Shown one piece after another: positions 1 through 9,916 of a stretch of DNA of 64,000 nt (position 1 is its first letter; every line of letters begins with the position of its first letter). The DNA comes from Podocnemis expansa (lineage: Eukaryota; Chordata; Testudines; Podocnemididae), in contig ML681981.1 in the NCBI GenBank assembly GCA_007922195.1, positions 9,861,369-9,925,368 of the forward strand, given 5' to 3'. Position numbers and translations under genes: made by a program. The notes under the pieces are model-generated. The model worked only from the letters and a program-made list of their open reading frames with translations, did no database searches and was not told the DNA's origin.

Positions 1-258
1 CCAGGCTCCTTGCATTTGTGTATAGGCACCTAAGATACCCAGCTGATGTGACTTCCAGCTTGATCTTGATGGTTTGATTGAGTTTTAGTTTTTGTTCCTG
101 GGGTGGATCCTTTTCACACTCTTCAGCCTTGGATGGACTTCACGCCGCGTCAGGATCAACTGGCAGTTGGGACTAGTTCACGCATACAGCATATACCCTT
201 CATCCACACCTTGTTCTTCACAATATGACAGAGATTGGGGAATACAATGATCAGTATG

Positions 259-328
259 GAGTTTCCATTCACAATATGGAGTCTGGAATGCTAGAGTTTC
301 CACTTACAATATGGAGTCTGGAATGTTA
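259..328. repeat. Two-copy 35-bp tandem duplication
   Basis: Two adjacent 35-base units, 259-293 and 294-328, both begin GAGTTTCCA and contain ACAATATGGAGTCTGGAATG. They differ at only a few bases. A partial third match (ACAATATGA) lies just upstream near 221. Confidence 0.85.
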
Positions 329-460
329 CAGGGATTGGGGAAAAGGTAGTTGTAGAGCCAGAGCCTTAAAGATAAATAAGTACAAATTCACATACATTAC
401 AGGCTGGGGCTGTGTGGCTCAGGGAAAAGAGATGCTCCCCTGAAGCCACACAACCCCAAA

Positions 461-538
461 GGGCACTGGTTTGAGTCCAGGCCCTCCCCAAAGTGCAACA
501 GTTCAAGGGCAGTGGTTTGAGTCCAGGCTCTCCCCAAA
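461..538 (+). repeat. Two-copy 46-bp-period duplication with B-box-like motif
   Basis: GGGCACTGGTTTGAGTCCAG at 461-480 recurs at 507-526 as GGGCAGTGGTTTGAGTCCAG, and both are followed by GCYCTCCCCAAA. GGTTTGAGTCC is one base away from a pol III B box (GGTTCGANTCC), and TGGCTCAGGG near 416 resembles an A box. This might be a degenerate tRNA-derived SINE head, but no tRNA fold was established. Confidence 0.6.
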
Positions 539-1849
539 AGCTGCAGCCTGTCCAGGAGAAAACACCTACCACACTCCACCAAAGCCAAATGAAGAGCGAC
601 ATGACCAATGTGACAAAGTTGCAAATACCAAAATAAGACCATCAATGTGAAACAAAGATTGGCAGGGACAACACACAAACAGTGGGGTACCATTACAAAT
701 GGGAAGTAATTAATTAGGAGGCATATTGCCTATAAGAAACATAGTTACAATATATGAAGATTGACAGAAAATAAGAAACAAGTTACACCTCAGTGAAAGT
801 GGTACGAAAGTGAATTAGAACCATAAGCCAATGAATTTATGAATGAATCCATAAGGCTATAGATAACAATTAACTCCATATGCCTACACCTAAAATACAT
901 ATAGGCTGAGATATAGGGAGTGGCCCTTGTATGTGGGTACTCTGAACCCACCAGACTTCAGTGTGACAGTGATCCTTTGGGCTGATGTTTCAAACACATG
1001 CATATAATTTAGTACTACTATTGACTCCTTGTGAGTAACGTTATATGAGTGTTTATGTGTTTACTGGCTCAGGGCCTGAGAATGTAGAGTAAGAAAGATT
1101 TGGTTATTCGTATACCTGAACAGTTCTACAAGACATCAGGCTTCTGGAGGATAAAGATCATTATTCTATACAAGGTTTCATTATTCTTTGAAAAATTAAC
1201 TTTTTTCTTTTGCTTTTTCTTCTAATCTCTCCTGCATATCTTTTGTTTGACATCTGAAGGGATTATTTCGGTATCACATTCTTCCTGTTCTTTCATTGTT
1301 GTACTTGTACAGTATGCAGTAGCATCTTAACACAGCTGTAAGTCATCTATGATTTTACAGAACGTTGAACAGAGATTAAAACCATATTTCTATTCAGTAA
1401 TATCAGGAAACCAAAAGAAAATTCATCAGATAAAATGAAAAATGAAAGCAAGTATTTTTTTAAAAAGTACATAAATCAGTTCAAATAAATTTAATAGTAA
1501 TACTGTTTTAGGCAAAGAGATCTGTGTGGTCTATGGACCCCCAAACATGGATACTTTTATATGATTATGGGCTGGCAGAAGACTGACAGATGCAGAGAAG
1601 CATGTGGTTCAGGCAGATGTGTTCTTTAAGAAGGATCTAGTAAAAGGGATAGTCTGTATCCCAGTAAAGAGAAAAAGATAAAGTTGATAAAGTACAGGTG
1701 GGAAATGAATAGAAACAATGAAATGAAAGAGTCCCATTCAATTACATACCATAAAGAAAGGCAACTAAGCATTGACCAATTGTATAAACACTGGTATTCA
1801 AATGCTTGAATTCTAAATGGTAAGATGAACTTGAGTGCCTGGTATTAAA

Positions 1850-4672
1850 CGCTGAGGTAATAGGCATCACACAAACTTGATGGAATAATGGTGATCAGTT
1901 GTACACAGTAATATGAGGGAATGAAATTTATAGGAATGACAGATTCTCACATTAGTGGGGTGTGTGGCATTAAATGTGAAAGAAAGCATAGAGTCCAATA
2001 TAATAAAAATCTTATGTGACTCAGGCAATATGATGGAATTTCTGTTGATAGGAATTCCACTCTTAAATAATGAGTACAGCAGTAGGAAAATACACCAGCG
2101 TCCTAGCCAGGATGTTGATAGTAGTTGTGAAAAGTTAGGGAGATCAGAGAGCATCCAAAAACAAAACAAAAAAAACCCCATAATAATGGAGAATTTCACT
2201 ATCTTGAAGTCGGCTGGGTATGTTCCACCTCAGAATGGGATGCAGAGATAAAATTTCTAGAAGCCATTAATGATTGCTTCTTGGAGAATCCAGTCCTGGA
2301 AACCACAAGGGTATAGGCAATTCTCAGTTTGATTCTAACTAGTGCACAGAATCTGGCCCAAGAGGTGAATATAGATGAATATATATTATGGTAATGGTAA
2401 CCATAATGTAATGAAATTTAACGTCCTTGTGTGGGAAGAATAACAAAGAAACCTACCACTGTAGCATTTAATTTTAGAAAGGGAAACTACACATAAATGA
2501 GGAAGCTAATTAAACAGAAATGAAAAGCAACAGCCATAAGAGTGAAATGGGTGCAAGTTGCATGGAAACTATTAAAAAACCATAAAAGAGACTCAAATTT
2601 CCCTAAATAAGAAATCCATTATAGGACCAAAAAAAAAAAATGCCACCATGGCTAAACAACAGAATAAATGGATGCAATTATATAGAAAAAAGCATCCTTT
2701 AAAAAGTGGAGGTCAGATCCTGCTGAGGAAAATAGAACAGAACATAAACCCTGGAAATTCAAGTGTCAAAGTATAATTAGGCAGGCCAAAAAAAGAATAT
2801 GAAGAACAATTAGCAAAAGACAGGAAAAACTAGCAGCAGTTTTTATTAAGTTTATTAGAAGCTGGTGGAAGATGACCAGTCAGTGGAGCCACTGGATGAT
2901 CAAGGTTCTAATGGAGTGTGTAAGTAAGAGAAGGCCATCAAGTCTTGCTAAACGAATGCATTGCCTTGATCTTCACTGCAGAGGATGTGAGGGAGATTCT
3001 TGCATCTGAGCCCTTATTTTCAGGCGACAAATCTGGAGGAACTGTCCAATATTGAGTTTTAAATAGAGGAGGTTTTGGAAAAAATAGATAAATTAAACAG
3101 TAATAAATCAACAGCACCAGCTCACCCAAGACTTCTGAAAAAACTCAAATATGAAATTGCAGAACTAACAACTGTGGTGTGTAACCTATCACTTAAATGA
3201 GTCTCCATACCAGATGGCTGGAATATACCTAATATAATGCTGATTTTAAAAAGAAAAAGATTCCCGAAGCAATTTCCAACAATTACAAACCAGTAAGCCT
3301 AACTCCAGTATCAAGAAAACTGGTGAAATTATAGTAAAGAATAGAATTGTCAGACACATAGATGAACACAATATATTGGGGAAGAGTCAACACCGCTTTT
3401 GTAAAGGGAAAACATGCCTCACTAATCTATTAGAACTTTTTGAGAGAGTCAGCAAGCATGTGGATAAGGGTTGTCCAATTGATAGCGTATACATGGATTT
3501 CAGAAAACTTTTGACAAGATCGCTCCCCAAAAGTTCTTAAGCAAACTAAGCAGTTATAGGATACGAGAGAAAGTTTTCTGATGGATCAGCAGCTGGTTAA
3601 AAGTTAGGACACAAAGTGTAGGAATAAATGGTCACTTTTCACGGTGAGTGGAGATTAGTAGCAGGGTCCCCCCCAGTATCCATACTGGGACCTGTGCCAT
3701 TCTGTATCTTTGCAAATGATCTGGAAAAGGGGGTGAATAGTGAGATGGCAAAATTATAGATGATACAACATTATTCAAGATAGTTAAGTCCAAAGCAGAC
3801 TGAAAAGAATTACAAAGAGATTTGACAAAACTGAGTGACTGGAGAACAAAATAGCAGATAAAGATCAATGCTGATAAATGCAAAGTAATGCAACATGGTC
3901 CCAATTATATACAAAATGATGGGATCTAACTTAACAGAATGTTAGAAACCATTAGGAAAGGGATAGATAATAAAGAAATACCTTAATTCCACTATATAAA
4001 TCCACAGTATGTCCACACCTTGAATGTTGCATGCAGTTCTGGTTGCCCCATCTCAAAAAGATGTGATAGAATTCAAAAAGGTTACATAGAAGGGTGGTAA
4101 AAATTATTAATTTTAGGAACAGCTTCTATACAAGGAGAGATTAAAAAGATAGGGACTGTTTGGCTTAGAAAAGAAATAACTAAGAAGAGATATGCTGGAA
4201 ATCTATAAAATCATGAATGGTGTGGAGAAGGTGAACTGGGGAGCATTATTTACCCCTTCATATAGCACAAGATATAGGTGTCACCCAATGAAATTAGTGG
4301 AAAGCAGGTTTAAAACAAATGTAAGGAACTATTTCTTCACATAATACACAGTCAATCTGTGCAACTTGTAATCAGGAGGTATTGTGAAGGTCAAATGTAT
4401 AACTCTGTTCAGAAAAGAATTAGATAAAATAATGGAGGATAGGTTCATCAATGACTAATAGCCAAGATGGTCAGGTACATAATCCCATGCTCCAGCTCTC
4501 CCTAAATTCTGCATGACAGAAGCTGGGACTCTATGACAGACAATAGATCACTCGATGCATTGCCCTGTTCCATTCATGCCCTCTGAAGCATCTGGCACTG
4601 GTCGTTGGTGGAACACGGGACACTGGGCTGTGTGGACCATTAGTCTAACTTAGTATGGCTAGTCTTAGGTTA
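1850..4672 (+). mobile_element. CR1 LINE, long but heavily decayed (CR1-A)
   Basis: This + strand stretch follows the layout of amniote CR1 non-LTR retrotransposons: an endonuclease-like region (about 1860-2330), the reverse transcriptase (about 2990-3900), then the 3' untranslated region. The last part, near 4600-4672, reads GGACACTGGGCTGTGTGGACCATTAG followed by a CTTAGTATGGC-type end, the usual CR1 3' terminus, so the 3' end seems intact. Stops and frameshifts are dense throughout, indicating an old insertion. It is the longest LINE copy in the window. The 5' boundary is uncertain, and I could not find a target-site duplication. The family call rests on motif order and recognisable CR1 wording, not on an alignment. 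Confidence 0.85.
2990..3900 (+). pseudogene. CR1 reverse transcriptase remnant
   Basis: This is a broken copy of the CR1 ORF2 reverse transcriptase, which primes cDNA synthesis at a nicked genomic target. Read across frames, it shows the block with NRIVRHID-type wording near 3340, then MDFRKTFDKI-like residues near 3492-3525, and a motif around the catalytic aspartates (DDTTLFKIV) near 3755-3785. A C-terminal segment (ELQRDLTKLSDW, then KINADKCKVMQHG) ends near 3897. The reading frame is lost just before the DD pair, and stop codons occur every few dozen codons. It cannot make protein. The - strand reading frames over this stretch are shadows of the decayed gene. Confidence 0.8.
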
Positions 4673-5177
4673 TTATGACTTCTGTTGCAGGTAATCACTA
4701 GTGGTCCACATATATGCATATACATAAGAGTTAGGTAGAGCATGCACTTTGTCAAACTCTGTATCTGGTTTGTTTTTTTTAACTTTCAATCAAGCTGAAA
4801 TTCTGACGTGTTTGGAGGCAAATTAAGGCAGTAACAATAATCCTAATCTTTGATTAGATTCTATATGATACTTCATATAAAAACTGGTATTTTCCATTCC
4901 TCTCACTAAAAACAACGAAATTTCTAATTAACTCTGTCTTTTTGCACAGTTTTTTTAAAATCAGTACATACTCATTCTCAGTTACTGAACACCCCCTTTG
5001 AGTAATATATGTTAAATATTGGGTTATATAAAATCAGTTCTTACTATGCCATTTGCATGTAAGCATTCTCCATTCCAAGTTTAATAAACAAAAAAAGAGT
5101 GAAAGTAAGACTAATGTAGCTTGAAACGTTGTAAGATGATATTTCTTCTCTTTTAATTGTGTTAAGTTTAGTACAGA
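4673..5177. other. AT-rich non-coding stretch
   Basis: I see no gene, repeat boundary or RNA feature between the CR1 3' end and the PLE-like tail. Confidence 0.5.
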
Positions 5178-5330
5178 AACAAGGTGGATGAGGGAATATC
5201 TTTGAAGAAGAGTTCTGTGGAACCTCAAAAACTTGTCTCTCTCATCAACAGAGGTTGGTCTAATAAAAGATGCTACCTAATCCATCTTGTCTCTTTCTAA
5301 TATCCTGGGACATATGTGGCTACAACATTA
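5178..5330 (+). mobile_element. PLE-like terminal repeat, second family (inverted remnant plus + arm)
   Basis: The left part (ACAAGGTGGATGAGGGAATATC, 5179-5200 region) is the reverse complement of the sequence closing the right part (AATCCATCTTGTCTC near 5279-5293). The + arm reads TTGAAGAAGAGTTCTGTGGAACCTCAAAAACTTGTCTC and ends with TAATATCCTGGGACA...GGCTACAACA. The same family occurs at 27831 and 35996. The arm preserves a decayed hammerhead-like layout, with the first core base changed to T and the second core box changed to CAAA. It is a short terminal fragment without coding sequence. Confidence 0.65.
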
Positions 5331-5694
5331 AACATTGTAAAAAGAAGTTCTACAGTGTTGACACATTTTGTTTGTGTGTTAGGTGATGTCTCAAACAGAA
5401 ATTTTTTAGCAGTTTTGAAATTTATTTTCAGACTGATCACATAAGCAGCTTCTATAAGAAGATGGTGCATTTTCCACATTGCAGTCATACAAAGTAATGC
5501 TCAAATACATTCTTTGCCTTTCCATTTGTAAAATGGATACAATGAGACAGATCTCCCAGACCTAAGTCCTTATACAGGCAATTATTGAAGTCAATGAAGC
5601 ATTTACTGGAGCGAAGATTGAGCTTTGTCCTGATACATTTGTATAAGGCGCCATCAAAGAAAAGATTTAACCTACATCTTAATGTTAATTAATG

Positions 5695-5835
5695 TTATCA
5701 TCATTATCAGTTTTTATTGTGCAAAGTCCTCGAATGCCATGGAGGTCCAATTGTGCTCAGCAGTATACAAACATGTTAAAAGACATGATCACAGCACAGA
5801 AGAGTTCTCCCTGCAATTTGAAACAAGACACAAGT
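5695..5835 (+). repeat. Possible ancient interspersed repeat
   Basis: Text such as CCAATTGTGCTCAGCAGTATACAAACA resembles a repeat common in turtle and bird intergenic DNA (an ATTGTGCTAGGCRCTGTACAAAC-type block followed by an AAGAG...CAATTTGAA segment). The family was not assigned, and the call rests on memory of similar sequence. Confidence 0.3.
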
Positions 5836-5839
5836 GAGC

Positions 5840-8500
5840 CTTTTTCAGCTCATTAAATTTTATAGAACTACAATATCACACTTTTCTATCTAGAAAAAGT
5901 AGAAATATTAAGTTATGCAAATCAAGTGGGTATAAAAAAACCTGCCTTTGGCACATTGAGAATTTAAACTGCTGCTGAACCCATGTGTTTTGTGAGAGGG
6001 GAAGGCATGCTCACGCTCCCTGTGTGTAAGGGTAGGAGAGCTCGCCCTTCTTTCCCCAATAAGCAAGACAACCAGAAAGGGGCAGAGAGTAATGTGGGAT
6101 GATGGCACTAGAATGCACTTGGGAGAGCATTCTTCTCTGTGCAGCTGGCGCATACTGTGCACCCTCAGAAGCACTGAGAAGCCATCTTTTCAGCTACTGC
6201 AGCCCTTCACCAATTAATTGTTTCCTGTTTCTCCCCTTTCTCTGCATCAAAACCCTTTCCACAGATTATATTTCCATACCAAGTGTCACATTTCATCTGT
6301 ACCCTCACCCCTGACTCAACAGGAGAAAATATGGAATTAGGAAATTATGTTCCCTTGGAATTAAGAAAGTTTTTTCTCTTACCGTGCTGCTATAGGGCAA
6401 TACAAAGCTTGCTTTGAAATTCATCTGCAGTACTGAAGGGAAACACAAAGGAAGAAGATGGAAATTGAAAATAATACTTACCTATTTAGCATGCAAAGCA
6501 ATTTTGGAGTATATTAGATATTTGGAGAGAAGTGATTTCATTAAGTGGATCATTGCCTATCATGTGAATGAGTATGTGAATTTATAAATATTATAACAGC
6601 GCATCATTGCTGTTTAGAGATGAGGCTGAGTGGCAGTTTCTGTCGTATTTTCATGGGATTATTACTTGACTAAAAAATTACTCAGAGATGAAATTTAACA
6701 TGCGAGTTTGCAGCATCAAGCATATTTCTTAACTTAATTCTGTGAACTGAGAATTTTCCATAGATTGGTTTTTCTCTGTCACTGGTAAGTTAAATAGTCC
6801 TCTTTTAATTTATTTTTGAACAGTTGAGTAGTTACATTTCACCTGTTATATACCGTTTCTTTCCAAATAAAATGAGCTGGAGAATTTCAGCATTCTGATC
6901 CACAAAAGGCATTTATACGTGTGAAAAGTAGATGAGAACTGAAATCCTACTGAACAACAGTTGTAAATAACTGTCCAAGGTGCAAGAAAATGGAAAATCA
7001 GGCCTATCAGTGGCAGAGATGGGACTCTGTCTCAGTCCACAGTATTCTTGTTTCATCATCATAGATATGAAAATAACACCCAAGGTTGTATGTGATTTTT
7101 TAAAAGAAAAAAACTATTTTTCATTTTTGAAATTATTCTTTTAGTATTTCCTTGGTTGGAGCTATGCAGATGGGGATGGAAGAGAGAGAAAAGACAGCAA
7201 AATCACTACTACAGTATTCTTCCTAATCCCTGTTTTTGCTTACCACCAACATAAATACAAACTGTTATCCTCAGAAATGTTTGTGGGAAAAGAAATATTT
7301 ACATAATTTTGTCCAGGAAGAATAAAACCATCTTGTAATTTATTTATGAGATATTTAGTCGTCCGTTTCAGGGAGCATAAACAAAAGCCAAATGGTTTAG
7401 ATGACCAATTACAGAATAAAAGTATAGTAGTAGTCCAGTAGTAGTCACAGGTAGTTTGCAAAAAGTTTACTGAGACAGAGTAAAACATATTGTCAATTGA
7501 ATAATAAACTCCTAATATTTGGGGCCTGCTATTTGTATTTTCATTAAAAATATTGCAAAAATATTAAATAGTTTGCTGTGAGTAAGTCATCCAGTTCTAG
7601 CCTTTAAGAAGGACAGAAGCTAAACTGGGCATGACATACTGAATATTGAGTTAAATGGGTAAAACAAATTATATGGAAAAAACCTTTTTTTAAAACAAAA
7701 TTACAGAAGTGGCACCTAAAACAGAACGAAATAGTCATTCACAGAATTTTAAGGAACAATATTTAATCTATTTAAACGTCCAGTTCTGATTCCACTATTA
7801 GCTAGACCCCTTCTGGTAAAATAACTATTAATGTTCTCAAGATGTCCTAAAGTCAGCAGTTCATTCCAGTCTGATTCACAGATTTTCAGTTTAATATTAA
7901 ATTGAACATTATGGTGTTTTCCATAAAGTATGTCAGGGCAGTAAATCCAGAATCCAAAGGAAAATGAATGAAAGAGAAAGAGTGTCTAATAGAGTTATAT
8001 GGATGAAAAGTAGGGCACAGTGTCCCAACCCCTCCGTTTCGCGCGCACACTGCTTTTTTGACTGTGTTTGTTATCAAGTACTCTTTTTCTTGAACAGGGA
8101 CAAAATCAATACAATTTGATTATTGCAAGTCAATAGTAATAAAATATTTTAGTATGACTTCATACAATGCTTGACATTGAAGAACTTCAATCATTTCTTA
8201 TTATATAGTACTGGAATTTCAGACTTCTGATCCATAGGTTGCCCCTTGCTCTAAAAACACACAGTTAGGTTTGATTCTGTCCCTTGCTCTGGCTCCATTT
8301 CTTGCTGTCAGGGTATCCCAAGAAGTGATATTCCAACATTGCAGGGTCAGATGTTGAGAACAGCTTGTGAAATTTCTCTCCTGTCAAATCTAAATCAAGT
8401 CCTGATCCAGCCTCACACCTGAAATCCATTTTAAACTTAATCTGTACCTAGACTTACTATATGACCTATCTTGACTGTGCTCAGTACATTAAATATTTAG
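5840..8500. other. AT-rich non-coding stretch
   Basis: Only short frames without family resemblance occur here (longest about 88 codons). No element boundary was recognised. This may be intronic or intergenic DNA. Confidence 0.5.
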
Positions 8501-8646
8501 ACCATCTATATCAAGGATTATCAGACTTTTTTTTCTGGGGCGCCCCTTTAAAATATTTCAGACTGTGATAACCCTTCCCCCCCCAAAAAGTGACAACCTC
8601 TGCATATGCCACACCACCTTTCTCTGTGCTGGTGCTATCTATAGTG

Positions 8647-8834
8647 CAGGGGCCTCAAACTCAAATCACCATGAGGGCTGCATGAGGACTAGTATGTTAG
8701 CCTGAGGTCTGCACCACTGAAACCTTTTCCTACAATGATATTGCAAATATCAGTAATGATAGCATCATTGTGGGCCACAGGAAATAGCTTTAGAGGCCAT
8801 GTGCGGCCCATGGGCCACGTGTTTGAGACCCTTG
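8647..8834. mobile_element. hAT-type MITE, 188 bp, with 8-bp target duplication
   Basis: Terminal inverted repeats CAGGGGCCTCAAACTC (left) and its near-complement ending GTTTGAGACCCTTG (right) bound a 188-base non-coding element. It is flanked by CTATAGTG (8639-8646) and CTGTAGTG (8835-8842), an 8-bp target duplication with one mismatch. Eight-base duplications are the hallmark of hAT transposases. It has no coding capacity, so it was moved by a transposase encoded elsewhere. Confidence 0.85.
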
Positions 8835-8944
8835 CTGTAGTGTGACCTTCAGAGTCAGGCACCTGGCCAACAGTTGCTGCTCTCTGGCCAGCCAGCTCTG
8901 AAAGGCTCAGGATGACAGCTGGCGTGCATGGAGAATGACAGTTC

Positions 8945-9064
8945 TTGCTTTTTCGAAGCATCTGACGAAGTGGGATTTTCTCCCACGAAAGCTCATGCAA
9001 AAAATAAATCTGTTAGTCTTTAACTGCCACGTGACTCCTTGTTTTTTGGTTTTTTTATTTTTTT
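8945..9064 (+). mobile_element. Penelope-like element tail, + orientation
   Basis: A short PLE 3'-terminal fragment runs from TTCGAAGCATCTGACGAAG through GTTAGTCTTTAACTGCCACGTGACTCCTTG, then T-rich sequence. The identical 9-mer TGACAGTTC flanks it at 8936-8944 and 9065-9073, consistent with a target-site duplication. It holds the cleanest hammerhead core in the window and no coding sequence. Confidence 0.75.
8962..8990 (+). ncRNA. Hammerhead-ribozyme-like core in PLE tail
   Basis: CTGACGA (8962-8968) is followed by an extra A, then stem II GTGGGA (8970-8975) and TCCCAC (8981-8986) closing a TTTTC loop, and GAAA (8987-8990). This matches the invariant hammerhead boxes CUGANGA and GAAA, with a perfect 6-bp stem II. 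The next bases (GCTCATGC) can form a 2-bp stem III with a four-base loop. The U-H cleavage dinucleotide expected next is absent (AAAAAA instead), so self-cleavage is doubtful. Confidence 0.7.
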
Positions 9065-9916
9065 TGACAGTTCATGGCCTCCCGTTACCCACCTAGTAAT
9101 AACCTTACTACCCCCTAAGGGGCCCAACCTCTTGTCACATGGTGCACAATGGGCTTTGATCTGTGTAGTTTTTTTGTTCATTTTTGCAATGTAATTGTAT
9201 GGTTTGATGCCAAGGACATAGCTGAGATCCTCAGGGCTAACTCAACACAGAGGCTAGAGAGGGACATGACAAAGGCAATGCAAATTGACCTCCCTGGCTC
9301 AGGTGGGACGAAAAGAATCACTCAGCAGCACAGAGAAGGTGGAGCAAAGACCATCTTGTAAGCAATTCCAAGAGAGTGGATCTATCCACATTGGCCAGGA
9401 GGGCCTAGGCTGGCAGAGCACCACCAACAGCCAGCCTTATGGATAAGAATGAGGAGAATAGACTAAAGAATAATCTTGGAATAGTAGTATTAGATTACCA
9501 TGCATTTTGTATCTTTTATTTGCTTATGGTAACTCCTGACTCTTTTATTAAATGATTGTGCATTGATTTTCTATATGCTCGCTTAAAATCATATTCTAAT
9601 CAATAAACTACTATTTGTTTTATCTAAAGCTGTGTGATTGGAGAAGGGTCCCAATCTCTGTAGGACAGAAGTTACCAGTGTGGTATCTGGGGCTGGAGGT
9701 GCTCGCTTGGGGATCATCACCTGACTGGCCAGAGGGCAGACGCCCACTGCCTGGGACTGATTATTTGCAGGAGGCTGGTGTGGACTGACTCAGGAGTGAG
9801 TAAACCTGGCAAAGCAGGGTGAATCAGCATTCAGGAGTGGAGATCAGGGGGTCACAGCAGCACACTGGACTAGATTCAGGGAGTGCACTGTCACACTCCC
9901 AGTTTGAGAATCCTTG

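Larger units (their letters stand above)
1..1849. other. AT-rich non-coding stretch
   Basis: No open reading frame here resembles a known protein. Short frames on both strands around 225-700 overlap one another and lie over tandemly duplicated sequence, so they are not credible genes. Two local duplications are listed separately. The right edge grades into a CR1 LINE whose exact 5' limit I cannot place; it could begin a few hundred bases before 1850. Confidence 0.6.
8512..9916. mobile_element. hAT-like composite element with nested insertions
   Basis: The left end reads CAAGGATTATCAGACTT (8512 on). The right end, reverse complemented, reads CAAGGATTCTCAAACT (about 9900-9916), a plausible pair of terminal inverted repeats of the hAT type. 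The flanking 8-mers match only weakly. Two younger elements sit inside (8647-8834 and 8945-9064). The segment 9150-9890 has no convincing protein; it contains an AATAAACTACT block near 9604 that could be an LTR poly(A) region. The element may therefore be a composite of more than one repeat. Confidence 0.35.

Noticed and set aside
8945..9064. Tail repeat as a tRNA-derived SINE
   Set aside because: No A or B box is present, and longer copies connect it to the GIY-YIG gene of a Penelope-like element.
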